64,000 bases of DNA from Chryseobacterium culicis (GTDB lineage Bacteria; Bacteroidota; Bacteroidia; Flavobacteriales; Weeksellaceae): NCBI RefSeq assembly GCF_900108365.1, contig NZ_FNWQ01000001.1, positions 1,364,001 through 1,428,000 on the forward strand, read 5' to 3'. Under the pieces are notes generated by a model. It worked only from the letters and a program-made list of their open reading frames with translations. It made no database searches and had not been told where the DNA came from. The first letter of the stretch is position 1. Each line of letters begins with the position of its first letter. Shown here piece after piece: positions 52,073 to 60,372 of the stretch. The position numbers were made by a program, and so were the translations under genes.

Positions 52073-53686
52073 ATGATTCACAGCTATGTTATAATATCAA
52101 TTGCAGTACTGCTGTCTGTGATGATATTGGTAATGATCGGCCAGAAGTTGAAAGTAGCATATCCTATCTTCCTTGTTATTGCTGGACTGCTGATTAGCTT
52201 TGTGCCGGGAATGCCGCGTATTGAAATAGAACCCGACTTGGTCTTCCTTATTTTCTTGCCGCCTATTTTGTTTGAAGCCGCCTGGTTTACTTCATGGCAG
52301 GATTTTCACAAATGGAGAAAGCAGATTTTTTCCATGGCTTTCGGGCTTGTGTTCCTAACCTCGATAGTGGTAGCCTATCTTTCGTCTTCAATCATTCCCG
52401 GACTTACCGTAGCCATGGGCTTTTTGCTGGGAGGAGTAAATTCTCCGCCAGATGCGGTAGCTGCCACCTCGGTCTTGAAACATATGAAAATTCCTAAAAA
52501 GATCACCAATATTCTGGAAGGAGAAAGCTTGATTAATGATGCATCCAGTTTGATTGTCTTTAAATTTGCTCTTGCAGCCGTTATTTCAGGACAGTTTATC
52601 TGGAGAGATGCTGTTCAGGATTTCTTTACCATGGCCATCGGAGGAATTGCCGTGGGAGTGGCGGTCGGATTTCTTTTTGGAGCATTGCTGAAGGTTATTC
52701 CTACCAATTCCAATATTGATACCATCATCACGCTGATTGTTCCTTATATTATGTATGTGGGAGCAGAACATTTTCATTTTTCAGGAGTACTGGCCGTAGT
52801 TGCCGGAGGTTTGCTGATGTCGTACAATTCCCATTGTTATCTAAGTCATACCTCAAGGATACAGTCCGGAAACGTATGGAGTGTTCTTATATTCCTGATG
52901 AATACCATCATCTTTATCCTGATTGGCCTTGAACTTCCCATTGTAGTGGAAGGAATGCAGGAATATACCATTTCAGAAGGGATCTTCTACAGTGTAGTAA
53001 TTGGTGGAGCAATTATCGGAACAAGAATTTTGTACAGTTATGCATTAATGTATTTCCCAAGGGTTTGTTCAAAAGAATTACGCTTAAAAGTTCCTAAGCC
53101 GGATTGGAGAGAGCCGTTCATTATCAGCTTTGCCGCAATGAGAGGAGTGGTTTCGCTGGCCGCAGCATTGTCTATTCCTGCTTTCTTACCCAATGGGGAA
53201 GCATTTCCGCACAGAAATATTATTTTGTTTGTCACTTTCGTTATCATATTGATTACTCTTGTGGGGCAAGGTCTATTGCTGAGTCCTATTCTTAAATTAT
53301 TGAATATTCAGGATGCCGGAAGTGAATTGCCGGAAGAAAAACAGGAAGTCATCCTTATGCGAAAGTTGAAAGAAACGGCACTGCACAAGCTGGATAATGA
53401 CTTTTCTGAATTAGCCGTATCCAACAGCCTGGTTCGTCATCAAAAGCACAAATTGGAAAATGAAATGATGCTCATGGCAGATAAAGCCCAGTGTATGGCT
53501 TCTACTGGAGATTACGTATCGGCAATCAATGAAAATAAAGATGTTCTGCGGCAGATCATTCAGGCACAGAGGAACGAGCTGCACAGGATGAAAAGAGAAA
53601 AAATATTTGATGATCATGTGATGAGAACCATTGAAATGCAGCTGGATTTTGATGAAGCGAAGATCACCGGTTTTTCCCATGGATAA
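52073..53686 (+). CDS. CPA1-family Na+/H+ antiporter
   Basis: A 537-residue membrane protein with 12 helices. The family sequence FLIFLPPILFEAAWFTSW, LGGVNSPPDAVAATSVLKHM and LEGESLINDASSLIVFKFAL (the conserved Asp of the CPA1 site is in the latter) are present. The C-terminal 110 residues are cytoplasmic and charged (for example KLENEMMLMADKAQ) with coiled-coil character. It exchanges sodium or potassium for protons. Substrate preference unknown. Confidence 0.93.
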   Translation: MIHSYVIISIAVLLSVMILVMIGQKLKVAYPIFLVIAGLLISFVPGMPRIEIEPDLVFLIFLPPILFEAAWFTSWQDFHKWRKQIFSMAFGLVFLTSIVVAYLSSSIIPGLTVAMGFLLGGVNSPPDAVAATSVLKHMKIPKKITNILEGESLINDASSLIVFKFALAAVISGQFIWRDAVQDFFTMAIGGIAVGVAVGFLFGALLKVIPTNSNIDTIITLIVPYIMYVGAEHFHFSGVLAVVAGGLLMSYNSHCYLSHTSRIQSGNVWSVLIFLMNTIIFILIGLELPIVVEGMQEYTISEGIFYSVVIGGAIIGTRILYSYALMYFPRVCSKELRLKVPKPDWREPFIISFAAMRGVVSLAAALSIPAFLPNGEAFPHRNIILFVTFVIILITLVGQGLLLSPILKLLNIQDAGSELPEEKQEVILMRKLKETALHKLDNDFSELAVSNSLVRHQKHKLENEMMLMADKAQCMASTGDYVSAINENKDVLRQIIQAQRNELHRMKREKIFDDHVMRTIEMQLDFDEAKITGFSHG

Positions 53687-53743
53687 GTAATGTGTAAATA
53701 GTAGGGACAAATTGTGTACTTTTATCATATTAAAACCCATAAT

Positions 53744-54169
53744 ATGACTACACCCATCACAGTTCAGTACACCATCAATGCTCCGGCTGACAAAGTATGG
53801 AAAGCATTAACCGATAAAAATGAAATGAAATCCTGGTATTTTGATATCCAGGATTTCGTATTGAAAACAGGTGAGGAGTTTAATTTCTATGAACCTGGAG
53901 GTGCCGGCAAATACCATCATCACGGTAAAATTGTAGAGATAATACCCGGTGAAAGATTGAAACATACATGGTCTTATCCTGATTTTTCAGAGCTGAAAAC
54001 CATTGTAACCTGGGAATTACTACCTGTAAATGGATCAACTTTGGTAAAGCTTACGCACGATGATATTGAAAATTTTAAAGACCTGGGAGAAGGCTTTTCA
54101 AGAGAAAATTTTACAAAAGGCTGGAATACCATTTTGGGACAAAGTCTAAAAGAATATTTAGAGAAATAA
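53744..54169 (+). CDS. AHSA1/SRPBCC-domain protein
   Basis: The ATG at 53744 is preferred (141 residues) over a GTG 30 bp upstream. The domain VQYTINAPADKVWKALTDKN, GRFYEPGGAGKYHHHGKIVE-type strand and late helix WNTILGQSLKEYLEK are typical for activator-of-Hsp90-like/SRPBCC folds. It is followed by a GNAT gene after 1 bp. Confidence 0.85.
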   Translation: MTTPITVQYTINAPADKVWKALTDKNEMKSWYFDIQDFVLKTGEEFNFYEPGGAGKYHHHGKIVEIIPGERLKHTWSYPDFSELKTIVTWELLPVNGSTLVKLTHDDIENFKDLGEGFSRENFTKGWNTILGQSLKEYLEK

Positions 54170-54170
54170 G

Positions 54171-54677
54171 ATGATCACATTACAGACCTTTACAATATAT
54201 GATGCTCCGCAGCTGATTTCAAAAATAAAAGATCAACGAATGCTTCTTCAGTTTGCAGGTCCCGCATACCATTTTCCGCTGACAGAAGAACAGCTGGAAA
54301 AAGATTTGTCTGATGAAAAAAGAACCCTGTTTAAAATTGCAGATCAAACACAAAACATAATTGGTCATGCTCAGATTTTTTTGAAAGAAAAAACCTTCCT
54401 GTTAGGGAGAATTCTGATCTGGGATGAGAATAACAGAGGCAAAGGATACGGTAAGAAAGTGATCAGTGAACTGCTGAAATATGGGTTTGCCCATTTTGAT
54501 AAAGAAACGGCAGAGCTCAATGTATACGACTGGAATATTGGAGCTATTGAATGCTACAGAAAAGCAGGCTTTGCTTTTGATCCCGATGTTAAAAGCGAAG
54601 CAAAGATTGATCAGGAAACATGGATTTCGCTCAATATGAAAATCCATAAAAATACGTTTGAATTACAGAAATCATGA
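54171..54677 (+). CDS. GNAT-family N-acetyltransferase
   Basis: A 168-residue enzyme. RILIWDENNRGKGYGKKVI holds the acetyl-CoA pyrophosphate loop (RGKGYG, residues 89-94) and AIECYRKAGFAF the final motif. The acceptor is unknown. It overlaps the VOC gene by ATGA and follows AHSA1 by 1 bp, so the three are one operon. Confidence 0.88.
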   Translation: MITLQTFTIYDAPQLISKIKDQRMLLQFAGPAYHFPLTEEQLEKDLSDEKRTLFKIADQTQNIIGHAQIFLKEKTFLLGRILIWDENNRGKGYGKKVISELLKYGFAHFDKETAELNVYDWNIGAIECYRKAGFAFDPDVKSEAKIDQETWISLNMKIHKNTFELQKS

Positions 54678-55057
54678 CACATTTTACTGCACTTCGTCCC
54701 GTTCTCTGGACAGAAAACCTTGATGAAAGCATTGGCTTTTATATGCAGGTACTGGGATTTACGCTCATGAGCAGAAATGATGACTGGCAGTGGGCTTCCC
54801 TTAGAAAAGATGAGATATACATAATGCTTTCTCAGCCTAACGAACATGAAAAGCCTTCTTCAATAGGATTTTCTGGTTCATTTTATTTCAATGTAAATAA
54901 AGTGGATGATCTGTGGGAAGAACTTACAACAAAAGCTAAAATCTGCTATGAAATTGAAACTTTTGAATGGGGAATGAGAGAATTTGCCATCTATGATAAC
55001 AACGGATATATATTACAATTCGGTGAACCCGCAGATAATATTGGCAATACGGAATAA
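54674..55057 (+). CDS. VOC-superfamily (bleomycin resistance-like) protein
   Basis: A 127-residue protein: ALRPVLWTENLDESIGFYMQV, then MLSQPNEHEK, FYFNVNKVDDLWEEL and FAIYDNNGYILQFGEP. This is the two-motif glyoxalase fold. It overlaps the GNAT gene at 54674-54677. Function unknown. Confidence 0.88.
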   Translation: MTHFTALRPVLWTENLDESIGFYMQVLGFTLMSRNDDWQWASLRKDEIYIMLSQPNEHEKPSSIGFSGSFYFNVNKVDDLWEELTTKAKICYEIETFEWGMREFAIYDNNGYILQFGEPADNIGNTE

Positions 55058-55072
55058 AATTTGCTATTTTTG
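55041..55072 (+). promoter_or_regulatory. Promoter of the first glutaminyl cyclase gene
   Basis: TTG (55041-55043), 21 bp, TATTTTTG (55065-55072); ATG follows 20 bp later. The paralogue at 56200 has the same box. Confidence 0.55.
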
Positions 55073-55092
55073 GAGAAATATTTAGAAATTCA

Positions 55093-56115
55093 ATGAAAAA
55101 AAGTATAATAGCGGGTTTCGCAGCGATTTTATTATTAGCGTCTTGTAACAAGGATAAAGAGATTCTTAATACATTAAACACTTATAATACTTCAATGGAG
55201 GCAAAGGGATACCATTTCGGGGATAAGCTGGAGCTTCCGAAAGAGGTAACAGAAAATGCAGAAAGCGTGACTATCAGCTTTGGAGATAAAGAAACAACGA
55301 ACTTAACCATTGACCCGAAATTTTTTACTTTGGGTGACAATGCCGTTACATTCAATATTAAAACAAAAGGAGGTGAAGTCCTGAATCAGGATGCTACCAT
55401 CAATGTATTTGCAAAGAACCCTGAAAAAAATCTTCCGTACCAGATTGTAGCAGAATACCCTCATGATCCCAAAAACTTCGTACAGGGATTCCAGATTGAA
55501 GGAAATACCATCTATGAAAGCGACGGGCAAAACGGATCTTCCCAGATTCTGAAATATACGCTTGGAACAACAACGCCGCTTGCCTCTACAAAACAGGCTC
55601 AGGAAGACTTTTCGGAAGGAAGTACCATTGTGGGCGATAAAGTTTATCAGCTGACATGGCAGAGCAAAAAAGGATATATCTATGATAAAAGCTCTTTAAA
55701 ACTCTTGTCAGAATTTGCCTATCCTAACGTATTGGGAGAAGGCTGGGGACTTACTTATGACGGTAAAAACCTGATCGCTTCAGACGGAAGTAAGCTTTTA
55801 TATTTCCTTGATGCAAATGACCCTTCGAAACTAGTCAAATATATCGCAGTAGCAGGAAGTTCTCAGGCTTATGACCAATTGAACGAACTTGAATTCCACA
55901 ACGGATTTATCTATGCTAACGTATGGCAGAAACCCATTATTCTAAAAATCAACCCTGCAAACGGAGAAGTTGTAGGAACTTTTGATTTCACAGAAATTGC
56001 CAAACAAAATACCAAAGGGAGTGATGACGTACTGAACGGAATTGCTTTTAAAGGAGATAATATGCTGGTAACCGGTAAGAACTGGCCGAAAATTTATGAA
56101 GTTCAGATCAAATAA
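55093..56115 (+). CDS. Glutaminyl-peptide cyclotransferase (plant type), lipoprotein, copy 1
   Basis: A 340-residue lipoprotein (Cys18 after MKKSIIAGFAAILLLAS). The N-terminal 120 residues are a beta-rich extension (GYHFGDKLELPKEVTE and LGDNAVTFNIKTKGGE). The plant-type QC propeller starts with PYQIVAEYPHDPKNFVQGF. YESDG, LGEGWGLTYDGKNLIASDGS and LNELEFHNGFIYANVWQK are family blocks. The enzyme turns N-terminal glutamine into pyroglutamate. The second copy follows immediately. Confidence 0.92.
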   Translation: MKKSIIAGFAAILLLASCNKDKEILNTLNTYNTSMEAKGYHFGDKLELPKEVTENAESVTISFGDKETTNLTIDPKFFTLGDNAVTFNIKTKGGEVLNQDATINVFAKNPEKNLPYQIVAEYPHDPKNFVQGFQIEGNTIYESDGQNGSSQILKYTLGTTTPLASTKQAQEDFSEGSTIVGDKVYQLTWQSKKGYIYDKSSLKLLSEFAYPNVLGEGWGLTYDGKNLIASDGSKLLYFLDANDPSKLVKYIAVAGSSQAYDQLNELEFHNGFIYANVWQKPIILKINPANGEVVGTFDFTEIAKQNTKGSDDVLNGIAFKGDNMLVTGKNWPKIYEVQIK

Positions 56116-56140
56116 CCTGATTGATCAATAAAGTATAAGT

Positions 56141-56168
56141 AGCGTTCCCAAAAGAACGCTATTTTATT
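56141..56168 (+). terminator. Terminator after copy 1 of the cyclotransferase
   Basis: AGCGTTC, loop CCAAAA, GAACGCT, then ATTTTATT. It lies between the tandem paralogues and overlaps the -33 element of the second promoter. Confidence 0.75.
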
Positions 56169-56195
56169 TGTAAGGAGAAAAATTTACTATTTTTG
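56168..56195 (+). promoter_or_regulatory. Promoter almost touching the start codon of copy 2
   Basis: TTG (56168-56170), 17 bp, TATTTTTG (56188-56195). The start codon of the gene is at 56200, so the mRNA should start at or very near the ATG, which would make it leaderless. In copy 1 the same box is 20 bp upstream of the start. Confidence 0.55.
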
Positions 56196-56199
56196 GTGT

Positions 56200-57240
56200 A
56201 TGATTACCAACTTTATCAGGAAAAAAATCAATACTGGTTTTGCTGCTGTTCTTGTATTGGCTTCCTGCAGTAACAACGAGAAAATGCTGGATTCTCTGGC
56301 AGATTATAATAATGCAAAGGAAGAAAAAGGCTATCATTTCGGAGACAAAATTGAACTGCCAAAAGAAATTACAGACCATACGGAAAGCATAGCAATAAGC
56401 CTGGGAGATAAAGAAACCGCCGATTTAACAATTGATCCGAAGTTTTTTACCCTGGGAGACAACAATATAGTCTTTACCATCAAAACAAAAGGGGGCGAAG
56501 TCCTGAACCAGGATGCAACCATCAATGTCTTCTCTAAAATTACCGAGCAGGAAATACCTTATAAAATCATTGCCGATTATCCTCACGATCCTAAGAACTT
56601 TATCGAAGGGTTTGTAGTGGAAGGCAGTACGGTGTATGAAAGTGACGGCATGAATAATGCGTCACAGTTGATAAAATATACTTTAGGATCATCTGTTCCC
56701 CGGATTGTCGCAAAGCAGCCCGCTGAGATCTTTGCTGAAGGCTGTACTATTGTGGGAGACAAAATTTATCAGCTTACTTACCGGAACAAAATTGGTTTTA
56801 TTTACGATAAAAATACATTAAAAAAAATAGCTGAATTCCCTTTGCCCAATATCATCGGAGAAGGATGGGGACTTACTTATGACGGAAAGAATCTGATTGC
56901 AACTGACGGTACCAAGAATCTCTACTATCTGGATATTGATCAACCGTCAAAAGTAGTAAAAACAGTCTGTGTGGCCGGAAGTAAAACGATTTATGACCAG
57001 CTTAATGAGCTTGAATATCACAACGGTTTTATTTATGCGAATGTTTGGCATAAACCTGTCATTCTGAAAATTAACCCTAAGACCGGAGATGTTACAGGAA
57101 AACTTGATTTTACCAGGCTTACGAAAGAAAATAACCAGGGAAACAGTGAACATGTTTTGAATGGAATAGCCTTTAAGGGTGAAAATATGCTGGTAACAGG
57201 AAAAAACTGGCCGAAAATCTATGAAGTTTCATTTCAATAA
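56200..57240 (+). CDS. Glutaminyl-peptide cyclotransferase, lipoprotein, copy 2
   Basis: A 346-residue paralogue of the previous protein. The N-terminus MITNFIRKKINTGFAAVLVLASC carries the lipid Cys23. The extension (GYHFGDKIELPKEITD, LTIDPKFFTLGDN) and the catalytic propeller (PYKIIADYPHDPKNFIEGF, GEGWGLTYDGKNLIATDGT, YANVWHKPVILKINP) follow copy 1 closely. Differences are mostly on the surface. A recent duplication is likely; whether both are active on different proteins is unknown. Confidence 0.9.
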   Translation: MITNFIRKKINTGFAAVLVLASCSNNEKMLDSLADYNNAKEEKGYHFGDKIELPKEITDHTESIAISLGDKETADLTIDPKFFTLGDNNIVFTIKTKGGEVLNQDATINVFSKITEQEIPYKIIADYPHDPKNFIEGFVVEGSTVYESDGMNNASQLIKYTLGSSVPRIVAKQPAEIFAEGCTIVGDKIYQLTYRNKIGFIYDKNTLKKIAEFPLPNIIGEGWGLTYDGKNLIATDGTKNLYYLDIDQPSKVVKTVCVAGSKTIYDQLNELEYHNGFIYANVWHKPVILKINPKTGDVTGKLDFTRLTKENNQGNSEHVLNGIAFKGENMLVTGKNWPKIYEVSFQ

Positions 57241-57268
57241 GGTGATAAAAGATTCTTAACAAGATAAA

Positions 57269-57406
57269 ATGGGGAAAACACAGTTTTATTTTAATAGCAA
57301 GATGGTCTCTTTTTTGATGACTACCAAAGAAGATTTTACTGGACTTGATTCTCTTTTGAATGAAATTATTTTTCAGTATCTTGACCCCATTAAAAAAGCA
57401 GAGTGA
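57269..57406 (+). CDS. 45-residue coupled small protein
   Basis: ATG at 57269 to TGA at 57404-57406, overlapping the GTG start of the next gene by 4 bp. The peptide reads MGKTQFYFNSKMVSFLMTTK and continues with an acidic helix EDFTGLDSLLNEIIFQYL. Codon use looks like that of neighbours. The overlap argues for real translation, and the downstream GTG start may depend on it. No family recognised. Confidence 0.5.
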   Translation: MGKTQFYFNSKMVSFLMTTKEDFTGLDSLLNEIIFQYLDPIKKAE

Positions 57407-58365
57407 AGTTTTTAAAGATACTATTTTTTCTCCTTTTCTGTACAGCTTCAGCGCAGAATATTATTCCTTTGGATACCTTGAAACTCAAAGAAGCTAAAGA
57501 TATGCTTGCGGATGACTATGGAAGTCTGTATATCTATAAAAATAAAGATTTTAGTTTTACCAAATATGATTCTTTAGGAAAGCAGATCGGAAAAATGATG
57601 CTTACCGTTCCTTACAAGGTGCAGAACGTTCAGAACCCGCTTAATGTTCCTTTGTTCTCTGAAAATGCGCAGGAAATGAAGTTTATAGATCAGAATATGA
57701 ATGAAATTCAAAGGCTTGATTTTAAACAGAAATTTGGTTTCATCAGAATGGCTTATGCCGAAGATCTCCAGCAGTTGTGGCTTTTGGACGACAGTACAAA
57801 ACGTCTGATCCAGTACAATTTCAGAAATGATACCACCATCAATTCATATCCTTTCGACATCAGTTTTGAAGATCTTATGGATATGCTGGTGTACGAGAGT
57901 AAAGTGTATATCTTAACAAGAAAGCATGTCAGAATTTACAGCCTGAAATTTGAAAAACTGTTTGAAGCCCCCCTGGAGAACGGAAAGCGCTTCAGAAGAG
58001 AGAATGATGCCATTCTTGTCGTTGCCAGTAATTTCATTTCACAATATGTTCCTGAAAAAGGGATGACCACTATTTTTGAAGATCAGGATGCACAAATTGT
58101 GGATAAAAACATCCTCTCTTATTTTGCAATCAAAGGGAACAAACTCTATCTTTACAGCCTTGAAAAAGTAAAAAAAGCCAGACAGCAGAAACAACTCGAA
58201 GCTCAGCCGGATTCTCTACAGCAGCCTACAGAAATACCCGTAGAAAAAACTGAAGAAAAGCCAAAAGAGACCACAGCAGAGAAGCCTTCAGACAATACAT
58301 TACAGAAATTGATTGAAGAGGTTTCCGAAGTTCAGACTGACGGCCTGGAAAAACTTATCAATTAA
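57403..58365 (+). CDS. Secreted protein with beta-propeller-like sequence, function unknown
   Basis: A 320-residue protein starting with GTG at 57403 (or a later start) with signal peptide ending CTASAQ. The mature part has recurring segments of beta character (LYIYKNKDFSFTKYD, LWLLDDSTKRLIQYNF, SKVYILTRKHVRIYS), suggesting a propeller. The C-terminus (from about residue 260) is low-complexity and rich in Glu, Lys, Pro and Thr. Not recognised as a known family. It precedes the kinase gene by 28 bp. Confidence 0.65.
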   Translation: MKFLKILFFLLFCTASAQNIIPLDTLKLKEAKDMLADDYGSLYIYKNKDFSFTKYDSLGKQIGKMMLTVPYKVQNVQNPLNVPLFSENAQEMKFIDQNMNEIQRLDFKQKFGFIRMAYAEDLQQLWLLDDSTKRLIQYNFRNDTTINSYPFDISFEDLMDMLVYESKVYILTRKHVRIYSLKFEKLFEAPLENGKRFRRENDAILVVASNFISQYVPEKGMTTIFEDQDAQIVDKNILSYFAIKGNKLYLYSLEKVKKARQQKQLEAQPDSLQQPTEIPVEKTEEKPKETTAEKPSDNTLQKLIEEVSEVQTDGLEKLIN

Positions 58366-58393
58366 TCAGTAAATACAAGGAAAAAGAATATTT

Positions 58394-59008
58394 ATGCATA
58401 TTGCAGTTACAGGAAACATCGGAGCTGGGAAAACAACCTTAACAACGATGCTTTCCAAGCATTACGGATGGGATGCACAATTTGAAGACGTAGATCATAA
58501 CCCTTATCTGGAAGATTTTTATTCGGATATGAGCAAATGGAGCTTTGCATTGCAGGTGTATTTCCTGGGAAGCAGATTCCGTCAGGTAAAGGAAATCAGG
58601 GAAAGCGGTAAAAATATTATTCAGGATCGTACCATTTATGAAGATGCCCATATTTTTGCAGAAAACCTGAATGATATGAATCTTCTTTCAGACCGGGACT
58701 TCAATAATTACTCTTCAGTTTTCAATCTGATGAAATCTTTTGTTTCCGCTCCGGATTTGTTGATTTACCTAAAATCAGACGTTCCCAATCTGGTAAAAAA
58801 AATCTACAAAAGAGGCCGTGAATATGAAGCATCGATCAGCATCGAATACCTTTCAAAGCTGAATCAGAAGTATGAAAAATGGATCTCCAACTATACGGAA
58901 GGTAAACTTCTGATTGTGGAAGTAGATGATCTTGATTTTGTAGAAAAGCCGGAAGATTTCGGGTTTATTCTGGAAAAAATAGAGGCAGAGCTTCATGGAC
59001 TGTTTTAA
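58394..59008 (+). CDS. Deoxynucleoside kinase
   Basis: A 204-residue enzyme that phosphorylates deoxynucleosides using ATP. Walker A GNIGAGKT (residues 7-14), then YLEDFYSDMSKWSFALQVYF and the conserved DRTIYEDAHIFAENL, where Asp and Arg hold the substrate. Its specificity (dA/dG or pyrimidines) cannot be told. It shares strand and spacing with the ArsC-like gene (86 bp). Confidence 0.92.
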   Translation: MHIAVTGNIGAGKTTLTTMLSKHYGWDAQFEDVDHNPYLEDFYSDMSKWSFALQVYFLGSRFRQVKEIRESGKNIIQDRTIYEDAHIFAENLNDMNLLSDRDFNNYSSVFNLMKSFVSAPDLLIYLKSDVPNLVKKIYKRGREYEASISIEYLSKLNQKYEKWISNYTEGKLLIVEVDDLDFVEKPEDFGFILEKIEAELHGLF

Positions 59009-59094
59009 CATATTTTTATCAGTGCATTAAGAGAGACTCCGGCTAATTCTTTTTAAATTTGTTTAAAGGGTTTAATTATTTTCAATAAAAGATC

Positions 59095-59445
59095 ATGGTA
59101 GTTAAAGTTTTACATAACGGAAATTGTTCAAAGTCAAATGCTGTATTAGAGTATCTTGACGAAAACGGAGTGCCTTTTGAGATCATAAATATTATTGAGG
59201 ATCCCTTAAGCATTCTTGAGCTCAGAACTGTGCTGAAAAAACTCAATCAGAGTGTTTTTCATATCATTCGTAAAACCGATAAGCTCTACCTTGAGAACTA
59301 TGCAGATAAGAACTATTCAGAAGAGGAATGGCTGAAAATTCTCTCTGAAAATCCATCCCTGATACAAAGGCCTATATTGGTAAAAGGTTCTGTAGCAATG
59401 TTGGGAAGGCCTATTGAAAATGTAAAATTCTTTATTGAAAAGTAA
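59095..59445 (+). CDS. ArsC/Spx-family protein
   Basis: A 116-residue thioredoxin-fold protein. HNGNCSKSNAVLEYLDENG has the catalytic Cys11 and the ArsC CSKS pattern, and a conserved arginine is in SLIQRPILVKG. It may act as a glutaredoxin-dependent arsenate reductase or as a thiol reductase; no ars genes are near. Confidence 0.88.
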   Translation: MVVKVLHNGNCSKSNAVLEYLDENGVPFEIINIIEDPLSILELRTVLKKLNQSVFHIIRKTDKLYLENYADKNYSEEEWLKILSENPSLIQRPILVKGSVAMLGRPIENVKFFIEK

Positions 59446-59460
59446 GGAATTCATCCTATA

Positions 59461-59494
59461 AAAATCCGCTCTTTATCTGTAAAGAGCGGATTTT
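59461..59494. terminator. Bidirectional terminator
   Basis: A perfect 15-bp stem (AAAATCCGCTCTTTA with loop TCTG) between convergent genes, 15 bp after the ArsC stop and 5 bp from the stop of the minus-strand lipoprotein gene. Confidence 0.9.
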
Positions 59495-59498
59495 AATT

Positions 59499-59969
59499 TT
59501 ATCTGTTTTTCGTTTTATCAGATGATATAATTGCCTTGTATAAAGCTTCCAGTTCTTTCGGAGGATAACCGGAATCAAAAGTGGCAGAAGTATATTCTGT
59601 TCCATGGGAGGTGATGATGATAGTGCTGGCCAATGCGCGGTCAGAAGACCTTCCTGTAGTAGGGGACTGAAGACCTGATATCTTGGATAAGTCAATAGCC
59701 TCAGCCAATTTGTGCACTGTGCTCCATTCGGCAGGAGATATTTTAGAGCTTACAGTCTCTTCATTGGTATTGATTGTTTTTGCAGAAGGTGTAAAGACCA
59801 GTTTTTTGCTGAATCCTCTTGTTACTTCTGTTAATTGAATCTGTTCAATCTTTTGTTTTTGAACTGCATTGACAGCACCTGTTGTATGTTCACTGTTATT
59901 TTTATGAATACAGCTTGTTGTAGTTGTTGCGGTTAAAATAAGAGTCAATAAGATCAGTTGGATATTCAT
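59499..59969 (-). CDS. Small lipoprotein of unknown function
   Basis: A 156-residue lipoprotein (Cys20 after MNIQLILLTLILTATTTTS). The mature part is hydrophilic with an extended region and one compact segment: VSSKISPAEWSTVHKLAEAIDLSKI and later GYPPKELEALYKAI. No family recognised. It lies at the 3' end of a run of three minus-strand genes. Confidence 0.65.
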   Translation of the reverse strand: MNIQLILLTLILTATTTTSCIHKNNSEHTTGAVNAVQKQKIEQIQLTEVTRGFSKKLVFTPSAKTINTNEETVSSKISPAEWSTVHKLAEAIDLSKISGLQSPTTGRSSDRALASTIIITSHGTEYTSATFDSGYPPKELEALYKAIISSDKTKNR

Positions 59970-59990
59970 GTGCTTTGGTTTATTTTAAAT

Positions 59991-60020
59991 AAAAAACCGC
60001 TTCAACATGAAACGGTTTTT
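59991..60020. terminator. Hairpin between the lipoprotein and DUF493 genes
   Basis: AAAAAACCG and CGGTTTTT form the stem, with a 13-base loop. It can end transcription of the DUF493 gene on the minus strand. Confidence 0.6.
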
Positions 60021-60026
60021 GCTCTT

Positions 60027-60332
60027 TTACAATAGAATAACGCCTTCTATTTTGGCTACTTCTTTATAAATAGTTACTACCTGATCTGCATCTAAAACAA
60101 ATGCATTGATGTTGCAGGCCGTGTATTTTCCATTTTTACTTTCGCGGTTTCCCAGTGTAAACTTAATACCATCAAAAACTTTATAAATTTCAGTAAGTTT
60201 CGATTGATCCGTAGGAATAATGAATTTAAATAAATAATCCTCCGGAAAATCATGATGACCTTCCAGTTTATCCTTCAGAGATTTGTAAAAATCTTCGGGA
60301 TTTGCGTGTTGATTTCCTTGTAATATATCCAT
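60027..60332 (-). CDS. DUF493 (YbeD-like) protein
   Basis: The ATG at 60332 gives 101 residues (a TTG two codons earlier is less likely). The compact alpha/beta domain contains FPEDYLFKFIIPTDQSKLTEI and RESKNGKYTACNINAFVLDAD, the DUF493 signature. E. coli YbeD has a regulatory ACT-like fold. Function unknown. Confidence 0.85.
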   Translation of the reverse strand: MDILQGNQHANPEDFYKSLKDKLEGHHDFPEDYLFKFIIPTDQSKLTEIYKVFDGIKFTLGNRESKNGKYTACNINAFVLDADQVVTIYKEVAKIEGVILL

Positions 60333-60372
60333 CTGCAATTATTAATATAATATAAATATAACGAAATTTCTC

